From NCBI GenBank assembly GCA_009746045.1, contig RPFO01000277.1, positions 1 through 37,993 of the forward strand: a stretch of 37,993 bases of DNA, read 5' to 3'. Within the stretch, counting starts at the first letter, position 1; the number at the start of each line of letters is the position of its first letter. Position numbers and translations under genes: made by a program. A model generated the notes under the pieces. That model did not search any database, was not told where the DNA came from, and saw only the letters and a program-made list of their open reading frames with translations. Positions 17,302-26,206 of the stretch are shown piece by piece. Origin of the DNA: Mesostigma viride. Lineage: Eukaryota; Streptophyta; Mesostigmatophyceae; Mesostigmatales; Mesostigmataceae.

Positions 17302-19158
17302 AGGGTTACAAGGGGATCACCCTCATAGGTAACCCATTTGTTTCCCTCCCCGGGTTTTCTGTGTCAGGCGGCTTGGTGACCCTCGAGGGGGTGGGGAGCA
17401 AGGAGTTATACCAATATCATGTAGCGCTTGCAGCCCTCACGGGCCATGGTCTCCCCGAGGCTATTAATCACCCTGAGGATTATGCCACTGCAGTAGGGGC
17501 CATTCGCGGGGCGGAATATACGGCAGAGCCGCTGGTAGCCGATGTCACGCAGCCGCAGAAGTGTCACCCCAGCAGTCTTGGCATTTTTCCCTGGAGCATC
17601 GCCACTAAATCTCCTGTTAGTTATCCGCAGTTTAAGGAGGACTGCCGTGACCCTGTCAAGTTCCATAAGTGGCGCGCGGCTTTCTTGCGCGCGCAGCTGG
17701 AGTGGGCGATGTATGGGGTGTATGGGAGTTGATGGAGGTGCCGCAAGGGGCAGTAAAGCTGAACTTGAAGTTTGTGCTCAAGTATAAGCAGGTCCTCCCA
17801 CTGACCCTGTCACATTTCATGTACGGCCCTGTGTCACGGAGTTTAGGGGCTCGTCTGAGTTGTCGGAGGAGGAATTGTTTACGCCCGGGCTGTCGCAGAC
17901 CACTAGCCGGGTGTTAACATCGGTGTTCTTGGGGCTGTTGGATCGGGGGTTGGACTATGCCATGGCCTGCTCAGATTTTCAGCGGGCCTTTCTCCATAGC
18001 GACCCGGCAGTGGCCGAGGAAGTGTGGCGTGGCACGGTGTATGTGGTCAAGGTCCCTTTGGTGTGGCAGGGGGAGCTGCGGTGTGTGTACTTGCGGCTTC
18101 TCCTTGGTGTGGAGGGCCTGCAGTCTAGCCCCATCATCTTTCGCAAGACGGCTGAACGCATCTTTGCTAGCATGGGGGCGGTGTTTTCCCGCATCGATAG
18201 CAACCTCTTTCACATCCACACACCCAACCCACACGAGCCCGCGTTCATGCAATGGCATGGGGATGACTGGCGGCTTATTGGACCCCGGGCGTGGGTCCGG
18301 CAGTTCATAACCGCTGTGGCCAAGCTTTTGCCCACTAGCCGCACGTTGTGGCTGGACCCCGACACCCCCGTCCCTTTCTGTGGCCTAACCTACACTTTGC
18401 ACCGCACACCGGTTGGCTGGTGCATTGACATGGCGGCCAAGCAGGAATACGCCGACAAGCTCGCGCAATCGCTGCCTGAGCGGCTGGATGCGTCCGCGGG
18501 ACCGCAATTGCGCGGCCAGCTGGGGTGGCTCGCGGGCACGGTGCGACCCGACCTGTCCATCTACGCGCGTGCGCCCGACGCCGTGCTTGCGGGCATGGGA
18601 GCGCAGCATCTTCGGACGCAAGTCTTGGCGTCACCGGGCCTGCGCGTGTGGGGGGTTGATATCACCCGCCCGGTGGCAATGACCATCTACTCTGACGCGA
18701 ACCTGGAGTCGCGTACCATCACGCAGCTGCGCGCGCGGGAGGCGGCCATCTTTTTTCTTGATAGCCCCACTGGGCAGCCCACTATTGTCGACTGGTATAG
18801 CCGCATCCATCAGCGGGTAGTGGTAGACAGCAATCGCGCGGAGTGTCGCGCGTTCATTTCCGCTGTCGACCATGCGTGTTATGTGCAGCATCTTTTGCAA
18901 TGGATTGCGGATAAGGCCCGCGTGGCGCTGTCGCTCCGCATGCGGCTGTGCACAGATAGCAAGTCAATAATTGAGTTTCTGAATAACCCGCTCGCCTCCA
19001 CCACCAAACTAGATTACCTTGTGTTGGCCGAGTCCGCCACGGTGTTGGATGAGCGGCGGTGGATCCCCGAGAGCGAGAATATTGCCGATGCCTTGACCAA
19101 GCCAGCGATGCTGTCGGGGCCTCAGTACAAGCTGCTGCGGCAGCTCATGATGACATGA
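17302..19158 (+). pseudogene. pol: Copia reverse transcriptase-RNase H
   Basis: Three segments in three frames, each step a -1 shift: up to about 17710 (KFHKWRAAFLRAQLEWAMYG), 17700-17790 (GVWELMEVPQGAVKLNLKFV, the RT entry motif), and an uninterrupted 432-residue frame from 17860 to 19158. In the last frame: MACSDFQRAFLHSD (first catalytic Asp), QSSPIIFRK, MQWHGDDW (the YVDD box, here HGDD, both Asp kept), LGWLAGTVRPDLSIYA (copia thumb motif). RNase H follows, with YSDANLES, SNRAECRAF and CTDSKSIIEFLNN, ending with the copia hallmark NIADALTKP. The GC-rich codon use and lack of stops suggest a young insertion; the two upstream breaks could be lost bases. Confidence 0.8.
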
Positions 19159-19925
19159 GTTTTTTTTACCGTGTGACCTGTCGTCTTTTTGCATGGGAAT
19201 GGGCGCTTCTTTCATCTGTGAATACATTTCCCTAGACCTGACAGGCGGCCAGTGTGCCTAATAACGATGCATGTGGTGCAGTTGCACCCAAGTAGAAAAG
19301 GAGGCCGGGAGCAAAGCCCGGGTGTTTTTGGCGTGCTCAGATCCCAGCGTAGGGCACCCTCCTTGGGGTTTAGGATTTGGGGACGGTCAGTGTGCCGTTA
19401 CGTGTTTCTCTACTTGAACGTACGTAGGGTCAGTGCTACCCTATTGCCCCTCGCTTTAAATAATTTATGATAATTATTTAAAAAGAAAGTATGGGAGTTG
19501 TGCTCCCGAGTGGCATCTATCCGCTGGCCGGTAGTCGCCGGCCTGGGCGCCTAGTCAGGTGGGCATCAAAGATTGGTGTCTAGATGCTAGTCGGTGCCTA
19601 AGCAAGGTACGGAAGCCAGTGCGCGCCGGGACGGTCAGAGAACCGTCGCCCTCGGTAGCACAGATCCGCTGAGTGCCGGTAGTCTCGGGTTAGAGGCTCG
19701 AGCATGCACTATCGGGTAGCCTACCGGTAGTCTCGGGTTAGAGGCTCGAGCATGCCTTATCGGTTAGCGCCGCGCCGCTGAGCTCCTTGCGGCCTGGCCA
19801 GCTGCAAGGGTTCAATAGCAATCAGTGGCGGCTGCGGGCTCAGCCTCCCACAATCGGTTCCCCAAACAACAAAAATCCCGTCTCCATCGCCGGCGTGCTA
19901 GCCAGCGGCGAAGGGCATTCAACTA
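19159..19925. other. Non-coding tail of the copia fragment with a 48-bp direct repeat
   Basis: No ORF with coding character. Hairpin-prone words (GCCGGTAGTCGCCGGC at about 19529; CCGGGAGCAAAGCCCGG at about 19305). A direct repeat CCGGTAGTCTCGGGTTAGAG... at 19675-19720 and 19723-19768 (period 48). It may include a 3' LTR and untranslated region. Confidence 0.4.
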
Positions 19926-20046
19926 GGCCAACGGGGGCGTGCCAACGGGTTTGGCCGACCTTCTCATCGACATTTTCAATGATTACAAGCACCGGATGAT
20001 CAGTCGTATCTTCACCCATCCCTCGTATAACCGGGTGATGCCTTAA
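19926..20046 (+). pseudogene. F-box protein 2, left-arm remnant (C-terminal end only)
   Basis: Bases 19926-20046 match the 3' end of the right-arm F-box 2 gene (21586 onward): GVPTGLADLL then DIF. A one-base difference after that gives a different tail ending at 20046. The rest of the gene was replaced by copia DNA. Confidence 0.7.
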
Positions 20047-20203
20047 ACAGGCAAATAGGGATCAACTGATATAGCCTATTGGAAAAGGCTATATCCCATG
20101 GACTGTCTTATATAACTTTTAATAAGACCCGATTCCTATTGAAATTTGTCTCACAATGAGTCCCACAATGAGCCCCATTAAAAAAAAAATCTAAACCGCA
20201 TAC

Positions 20204-20211
20204 TATAAATA
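20204..20211 (+). promoter_or_regulatory. TATAAATA box pointing toward the palindrome centre
   Basis: TATAAATA on the plus strand facing the CCACGTGG array; its mirror lies at about 21376-21383 on the minus strand. The two would drive convergent transcription into the array. Match only. Confidence 0.3.
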
Positions 20212-20292
20212 GCTAATGGAGCTATAGGGGTACCAGATTCCCACGAAGAATAGGGATTTCCCGCCACCCGCGCCTGTCACGTGACTTGTCTG

Positions 20293-21295
20293 CCACGTGG
20301 CATGACCCGATTGGTCAGCCCAGTCTCGTGGGATTCCAGATTCACATGGTGCCACGTGGCAGCCACCCATTCGACATGTCCCATGGGACTCCAGGGACCC
20401 CCATGGGTGCCACGTGGCAGGATCCCATTGGACAGGGTGTATCATGGGACGCCAGGGTCCCGTGGGTGCCACGTGGCGGGTTCCGATTGGACAGGGAGTA
20501 CCATGGGAGTACAGGGTCCCACGGAGATTCGGGGTCCCTGGTGCCACGTGGCGGTTACCGATTGGACAGGGAGTCCCATGGGTGCCACGTGGCAGCGTCC
20601 CATTGGACAGGGAGGTCCCATGGGTGGCCAGGGTCCCAGGGGTCCCGGTGCCACGTGGCAGTCGCTGATTGGTCAGATAGTCCCATGGGAATCTCAGGGT
20701 GCCACGTGGCAGCCTCCCATTGGCGGCTACTACGCCAGGGTCCCTGGCAGGGTCCCACGATATATTTATCCCAACAATTGACGGGTTAGAGGCGCCTCTA
20801 ACCCGTCAATTGTTGGGATAAATATATCGTGGGACCCTGCCAGGGACCCTGGCGTAGTAGCCGCCAATGGGAGGCTGCCACGTGGCACCCTGAGATTCCC
20901 ATGGGACTATCTGGCCAATCAGCGACTGCCACGTGGCACCGGGACCCCTGGGACCCTGGCCACCCATGGGACCTCCCTGTCCAATGGGACGCTGCCACGT
21001 GGCACCCATGGGACTCCCTGTCCAATCGGTAACCGCCACGTGGCACCAGGGACCCCGAATCTCCGTGGGACCCTGTACTCCCATGGTACTCCCTGTCCAA
21101 TCGGAACCCGCCACGTGGCACCCACGGGACCCTGGCGTCCCATGATACACCCTGTCCAATGGGATCCTGCCACGTGGCACCCATGGGGGTCCCTGGAGTC
21201 CCATGGGACATGTCGAATGGGTGGCTGCCACGTGGCACCATGTGAATCTGGAATCCCACGAGACTGGGCTGACCAATCGGGTCATGCCACGTGGC
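20293..21295. promoter_or_regulatory. Array of 16 CCACGTGG sites, most in the composite CCACGTGG-N9-ATTGG
   Basis: Left arm sites start at 20293, 20352, 20410, 20469, 20544, 20585, 20651 and 20702; the right arm has the eight mirror copies. In seven of eight per arm an ATTGG (inverted CCAAT) follows after exactly nine bases; the site at 20352 has ATTCG instead. The core CACGTG is the G-box/E-box recognised by bHLH and bZIP factors, and ATTGG is the NF-Y site. Intervening DNA is built of CAGGGTCCC / CCATGGG repeats, which keep several frames open by chance. No gene. Confidence 0.75.
20763..20824. repeat. Loopless centre of the palindrome
   Basis: Perfect dyad symmetry across TTAGAGGC|GCCTCTAA with ACGGG/CCCGT and TTATCCCAACAATTG on each side; the axis lies between 20793 and 20794. 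There is no spacer. Confidence 0.9.
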
Positions 21296-21585
21296 AGACA
21301 AGTCACGTGACAGGCGCGGGTGGCGGGAAATCCCTATTCTTCGTGGGAATCTGGTACCCCTATAGCTCCATTAGCTATTTATAGTATGCGGTTTAGATTT
21401 TTTTTTAAGTGGGGCTCATTGTGGGACTCATTGTGAGACAAATTTCAATAGGAATCGGTCTTATTAAAAGTTATATAAGACAGTCCATGGGATATAGCCT
21501 TTTCCAATAGGCTATATCAGTTGATCCCTATTTGCCTGTTTAAGGCATCACCCGGTTATACGAGGGATGGGTGAAGATACGACGA

Positions 21586-22209
21586 TCATCCGGTGCTTGT
21601 ATCATCGAAAATGTCGCTGAGAAGGTCGGCCAAACCCGTTGGCACGCCCCCGTTGGCCTCCGTGTCGTCAGCCACCAATCCCGCGCACAGAACAGTGACC
21701 AACTCATCAACGCGACGCTCCATCACATTCTCGCGATCCACATCAGGAATGGACGCAAAATAGGCGTCCCTCGCCGCCTTAGTGTGGGGGCCAACGGGGA
21801 CCTTGACAGTTCGGTTGAGCACCTCCACAAAATCAGTGTACGCGTGATCCATCTGCTCCAAACGATCAGCGCGGGTAGTGTACAAGTACCCCTCCGCCTC
21901 ACGCAAGCGGGGCACAGACACCTTGTCATAAATGGCCCTCAGCTGATCAGGCGTCATCTCATACAGGCGGCGGGGTGTCACCTTCTTTATATCGACGAAC
22001 CACCAATAGGGGTTGGCATCGCGGAACTCCAGTTCCTCGTCAATCAAATTGCGCACAGCGCGAACCTTTGCCTCCATTATCGCCAGCACGGCCTCCCATT
22101 CCTTGTGAGAGGCCTTGTTCACACCACGCAAGTAGGGCCAGCTGAGCTCTGCCAAAACAAACAAAATTTCGCTTGGCAGATCCTCGAAAGTAGCACCAGC
22201 ATGGGCCAT
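21586..22209 (-). CDS. F-box-like protein 2 (207 aa)
   Basis: The ATG at 22209 begins MAHAGATFEDLPSEILFVLAEL, an F-box-like N-terminus (LPxEI) such as recruits substrates to SCF ubiquitin ligases through Skp1. The rest is helical and charged. The segment around ARDAYFASIPDVDRENVME aligns by eye with MKEYVESIPQVDKDKT of F-box protein 1, so the two are paralogues throughout. An in-frame ATG at 22293 is possible, but a TATAAAAG (complement of 22309-22316) sits only 16 bp before it and 100 bp before the chosen one. The 3' end lies inside the inner palindrome arm. Its left-arm counterpart was deleted. Confidence 0.65.
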   Translation of the reverse strand: MAHAGATFEDLPSEILFVLAELSWPYLRGVNKASHKEWEAVLAIMEAKVRAVRNLIDEELEFRDANPYWWFVDIKKVTPRRLYEMTPDQLRAIYDKVSVPRLREAEGYLYTTRADRLEQMDHAYTDFVEVLNRTVKVPVGPHTKAARDAYFASIPDVDRENVMERRVDELVTVLCAGLVADDTEANGGVPTGLADLLSDIFDDTSTG

Positions 22210-22308
22210 TGTGTATTTTACAGCTGTAAGGATGGCTGTCTGCGTGTGGATGACTGTGTGCCTGGCAGTGTCGGAGGCGAGACCTACCCCCAAACGCCCG
22301 TGACTCCG

Positions 22309-22316
22309 CTTTTATA
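22309..22316 (-). promoter_or_regulatory. TATA box of F-box protein 2
   Basis: The complement reads TATAAAAG, about 100 bp before the ATG at 22209. A CCACGTGG lies further upstream at about 22439-22446, with N9 then ATAGG, a near match to the composite motif. Confidence 0.55.
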
Positions 22317-22465
22317 CCCTCGCGGCCACGGCGTCCCACGATAGTGCCGTGCAAGCGTCGCGCCGGCGCGGCGTCCCACGATAATACCGTGGAGCGTCGC
22401 GCCGGCGCGGCGCTGGCAATTCTCGTGGGATACCATGCCACGTGGCGCCCAGCCATAGGCTCCCA

Positions 22466-23069
22466 CGAAAAGTTCGTGCTATGCGGATAGCCCGAACTTT
22501 TGGGGATAGCCCGAACTTTTCGAAACCTTGCTAGGGAAAAGTAAAAGTTTCCAGTGGGGATCCCAGCCATTTTGAAAAGTTCGGGCTATGGTTCGGGCTA
22601 TCGATTTATAGCCCGAACCGCCCCTTTTTCCCTCTGGGCGGTGTGTTGCTATGGGTGGATGCTACTCTTTCTTTTACTCTGTTTCCCAACACATAAAATT
22701 TTATGTGTTAGCAATTGTCATCTATAAATAATCATAGCTAATACCCCTATATTTTATGTGTTAGCAATCCTATCTGTATATACAGGAAATACCCCTATAT
22801 TTTATGTGTTAGCAATCTAAGGAAGAAACACACACATACACTGCACACTGTCCAAATAACCAAGTCCCTACCCCATGTACAATGCATGACACCACCGTCC
22901 AAGGGGCAAAAGGGTCCGGTTCGGGCTATAAACTGATAGCCCGAACCATAGCCCGAACTTTTCAAATGGCTGGGATCCCACTGGAAACTTTTACTTTTCC
23001 CTAGCAAGGTTTCCAAAAGTTCGGGCTATCCCCAAAAGTTCGGGCTATCCGCATAGCCCGAACTTTTCG
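22466..23069. mobile_element. Foldback (MITE-like) element with AAAAGTTCGGGC ends, copy 2
   Basis: About 0.6 kb. Near-perfect inverted repeats of about 150 bp (GCGGATAGCCCGAACTTTTG..., GGGAAAAGTAAAAGTTTCCA..., then GGTTCGGGCTATCGATTTATAG). The AT-rich core has three ACACATAAAAT / ATTTTATGTGTTAGCAAT units, the same core word as copy 1. It lies in the spacer upstream of F-box 2 and downstream of the Cys-cluster gene. Non-coding. Confidence 0.75.
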
Positions 23070-23101
23070 CAAACAAGTCAAGTCCTACGCCTAGTGCATG
23101 A

Positions 23102-23140
23102 GTGTTGGATTTGCATGCAAAGAGTCTTATTCATTACAAA
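23102..23140 (-). terminator. Shared 3'-end module (GTAATGAATAAGACTC... / GCATGCAAATCCAACAC)
   Basis: This stretch after the Cys-cluster gene is almost identical to the 3' end of the unrelated RING/TRAF genes (about 13198-13235 and its mirror near 27850-27885). It contains ATTTGCATGCAAA and an AATAA-type signal (AATGAATAAGA). Confidence 0.5.
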
Positions 23141-23215
23141 ATAGAATACCACAAGTCCCTATCAACAGTAGCCTCCATAGGCTTGCATGGGCCAATGAAG
23201 TGCCCAGATGACACC

Positions 23216-24403
23216 CTACGCGAAGAAATAGGGCTTGTTGGACCCCACAACATCGTACAGAAGGAAGCCCCCGGCCTCTGCATTACGCTTGAGACGGTTG
23301 TTGGGGCGGCTAAAGCCCGGGAAAGCGACAGCCTCAGAAACAAGGCTGCAGAACTTGGCGCACTCGTAGCAGACCAAGTCAACGTCTAAAGAACGAGGCC
23401 TTGGAGCCACATACAGGTTCTGCACGTTGATGTCGATGCGCTTCATGCACTTCTGGCACTGCCTGCGAGGCCAGTAAAACTTGTCACTGGAGGGGCCGTC
23501 GTGCGTGTTGTCCTGGGCGCGCTCTGCCATCTTGTGGAGTTCCTCGTTGTACTGGAACACCTCATCGATATGGCCCTTGTACTCCCAATACTGCATGCCG
23601 CGAGACATGGCCTTGCTGATGACCACGTTGTTGTCGACATACTGGGCCAGGAACTCGTTGCGGCAGATCCCACAAACGACGTCGCCAACCACGAGCTTGG
23701 CAACACGGAAATGGGAAGTGGTCTCCAGCATCTGAGGGGTGACCTCCTTCACCACTTCGTGCGCGTGGAGAGCAGGCTTCTTGCACACAGCGCACATGCA
23801 CTTGGACAGAGGGTAGCCGGTGGGAGGAGGTGGGAGACGCTTGGGCTCATATTCGTACTTGTAAATCTGCAAGCCCGTGTCAAAATTCTTGACAGTCTCC
23901 TGCACCTGCTCCGTGGGAGGAGAGGGACCTAGTGCATCCACCTTGTCGCTCAGTTCATCCAGAGCGCACCCCCGGCACTGCATCTCCCCGTTCTCCTTCT
24001 TGCACACTGCCCTCTCCGGCACCTTTTTGCAGGTGACGCAATGCACCAGAGGAAACTTGGAATCGCCACTACCATTTGGCCACACATGGCCTGCTGGAGG
24101 CCAAATGTCAGAGTCCTTAAACCGAGGGGCGAATAGCCCAGGGAGAGGAGCAGGCACGTACACAGGCTCAGGCACTGGCGCAGCAGGCACTGGCACTGGC
24201 ACAATCACAGGCACTGGCGCTGGCACAGGCGCAGGCACTGGCACAAGCGCAGGAGCTATGGCGGAACAACCAGTCCTAGTTTTTGTGCAGCGAGGATATG
24301 GCAATCCATAGCATCTGGGAGAACCAAGCCCATGCAAGGCCCTAGTCTGTGCCCTAGTCTGACGCCTGAACACTGGCCCAGCTGCTGCATCAAGCTGAGA
24401 CAT
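23216..24403 (-). CDS. Multi-cysteine-cluster protein with Pro/Val linker (395 aa)
   Basis: Not assigned to a family. The ATG at 24403 begins MSQLDAAAGPV. A Pro-Val-Ala repeat region (about residues 60-95, PVPAPVPAPVPV type) forms a stiff linker. Then come five cysteine clusters: HCVTCKK...CKK...QCRGC (about 135-165), CMCAVC (about 225), CGIC (about 265), CQKC (about 325) and CYECAKFC (about 360). The pattern suggests zinc-binding modules, perhaps degenerate RING or treble-clef fingers. The open frame extends upstream of 24403 without stop, but that part lies in the promoter region. It is divergent from F-box 1. The complete copy exists only in this arm. Confidence 0.6.
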   Translation of the reverse strand: MSQLDAAAGPVFRRQTRAQTRALHGLGSPRCYGLPYPRCTKTRTGCSAIAPALVPVPAPVPAPVPVIVPVPVPAAPVPEPVYVPAPLPGLFAPRFKDSDIWPPAGHVWPNGSGDSKFPLVHCVTCKKVPERAVCKKENGEMQCRGCALDELSDKVDALGPSPPTEQVQETVKNFDTGLQIYKYEYEPKRLPPPPTGYPLSKCMCAVCKKPALHAHEVVKEVTPQMLETTSHFRVAKLVVGDVVCGICRNEFLAQYVDNNVVISKAMSRGMQYWEYKGHIDEVFQYNEELHKMAERAQDNTHDGPSSDKFYWPRRQCQKCMKRIDINVQNLYVAPRPRSLDVDLVCYECAKFCSLVSEAVAFPGFSRPNNRLKRNAEAGGFLLYDVVGSNKPYFFA

Positions 24404-24872
24404 GGCGGTCTGCTGTTGTTTTCTGCGCTGGCTATGGCTGTTCTGTGGTGTGATGGTGCATTTGGTAGGCCTGCACGACCTTTGTACCTGTGGAAACTGG
24501 CCCTCCCACGAGATCTTCATCGGACGGCTGGGATCGATCCTCTAGAAGGTTCCATGGCGCGGCGCGGCGCGGCGCGGTAGTGACGTGGCGGAATGCCGTG
24601 CCACGGTACTCGGACCAGTATCCATGATACTGGTCCGGCCGTACCGGCGCCGCGCCGTATCCGAGATACGCCGTACTATCATGGGAGATCTGAATTGCCG
24701 TGGACCGTCCGATCTCTGCCACGTGGCGGCGTCCCGTGGGAGATCGTCGTCCACGGAATATTCCGCGAAGATGCCGTGGGGCGGGTACAAAGGTCCGACA
24801 CCACGTCAAAGTGGGCACTTCTCGCCTGCTCCAGCATCCCAACAGCACTAGCACCACTACCACAAAGAAGAC
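24404..24872. promoter_or_regulatory. Divergent promoter between Cys-cluster and F-box 1 genes, right arm
   Basis: Mirror of 16216-16686: a 25-bp hairpin GGACCAGTATC-CAT-GATACTGGTCC at 24612-24636, a (GCGCG)n run at about 24556-24577, CCACGTGG at about 24719 and GAATATTCC at about 24756. The right arm differs from the left by small indels between 24735 and 24790. Confidence 0.5.
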
Positions 24873-25507
24873 ATGGCCGCTGCCACTTTTAACAGCCTGC
24901 CAGCTGAGATTGTGCACGAAATCGTGGAGTTGGCATGGCCCCACGGGTGTGGTGTCAGCAAGGAGCTGCAAGTGCCGTGGGACGCTGTCAAAGCTAAGAC
25001 AGAGCAGCGAAGGATGCAGCTGTTGGATGCTATTGCCACTGAGCTTGAGGGGCGCTTCCTCTCTAAGCGCAGGCAGCCAGGGCCGTTTTGCCACTATACA
25101 GGATGGGCCCTGCGCAACTTTGCCATCGCCATCGCCAAGGCGGTGTGCAGTCCCTTTCCACTTTTGAGAAGAGGATGGACGCCTGCAAGTATGGCGATAG
25201 GCGTATGGAGGTGGCAACTCTGGCCATCGACCTAGAGGTTAAGCTGTCTGACCGCGTTTGCGCGATTCCCCGCCTGTGGGATGTGATGAAGGAGTATGTT
25301 GAATCCATTCCTCAGGTGGATAAGGATAAGACCGCAGAGGAGCATTGCCGTGTGCTCGTGGACCTCGTGAAGGCCGAGTACGACGCCTATCTGCCTGTCA
25401 ACTTTTCCCCCGCTGCCTGCGAGAGGGAACTGAGGGTCATGAATGCCACCTGCGACAAGATGTACGACAAGTTCTGTCGCCGCCTGGCCCTGGAGGGGGT
25501 TCACTAA
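24873..25507 (+). CDS. F-box protein 1 with a -1 frame break (about 211 aa if joined)
   Basis: Starts MAAATFNSLPAEIVHEIVELAW, an F-box-like motif for Skp1 binding. The first frame ends at 25235; the second, from about 25088, continues with good coding character (TFEKRMDACKYGDRRMEVA to KFCRRLALEGVH) to 25507. The switch is by -1 somewhere in 25125-25165. The same break exists in the left arm. Similarity to F-box protein 2 continues across the break, so the joined protein is the ancestral form. No GT-AG intron of believable size is present at the switch. Confidence 0.6.
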
Positions 25508-26206
25508 CTAAGTGCCCCTTTGGAATAGACAAAGTCCCCTATGGGCATTAAGCCTTATTATGATTCTAATGGAAATCCATGACTTTGTCTCTATCTCATG
25601 GCGTCTCATAGTACAATTGCACTAGGAATCGTAGTACAGAGTATAATAGAGTAGAAATGCACTAGATACTACAGTAGTACAGATTACTACAAATACGCAA
25701 CTGCTTGTGTATTGTAGGATTTCCCACTAGAATCCGTCCAAGTGTCGTGCCATACTGCCACGTGGCAACCTGGACGGTCTGACATGACAGTCCGTACAAG
25801 ACTGTATCCGTCAGCTGCCGGTTCGGACGGCCTGCCATGTCAGTACCGTGCCACGTCAGATCTGACAGCGTGCCACGTCAGTCCGCGCCGCGCCGGTTCC
25901 GCCGCGCGTCGGTTACGAAGATCTGCCACGACAGTCGGCACACTGTCCCGTCTGACACCTGTCAGAACCGTCAGTCTGCCATGACAGTCCGTATCCTGTC
26001 ACGTAACTGCCGACGCGGCGCGACCGTTTCCTTCTAGCGACCGTCCCACGGCATATTCGTGGGAATATTCCCGGAATATGCCGGGAATATGCCGTTCGCC
26101 CTCCTCCCCACGAGGCCAAATGCCCAAACACGACCAAAAATGCAGCCAAACCCTCACGAACCACTCAGAACAGCAGCAGGATACCACTATCAGCAGCTAG
26201 CCAGCT
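25508..26206. other. Spacer between right F-box 1 and RING/TRAF genes
   Basis: Mirror of 14876-15580, no gene. A CCACGTGG lies at about 25758, GACAGTC/GACGTGGCA repeats at 25760-26010, and GAATATTC-type palindromes at 26055-26092, about 115-150 bp before the RING ATG. Confidence 0.5.

Larger units (their letters stand above)
17302..19925 (+). mobile_element. 5'-truncated copia-type retrotransposon fragment inserted in the left arm
   Basis: This block is absent from the right arm and joins left-arm sequence abruptly at both ends. It holds the C-terminal part of a Ty1/copia pol (RT then RNase H, in that order) and 0.77 kb of downstream non-coding DNA, but no gag, protease, integrase or 5' LTR. 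The right junction has ...GGGCATTCA just before CTAGGCC, compatible with a CA-ending LTR, but no second LTR copy exists to prove it. The arm lost about 2.1 kb at the same place, so this is a replacement, not a clean insertion. Confidence 0.75.

Noticed and set aside
20281-21306. Mirror-image open frames of 166-167 codons around the palindrome centre
   Set aside because: They read through the CCACGTGG/CAGGGTCCC repeats, exist in several frames at once and have repeat-driven composition.
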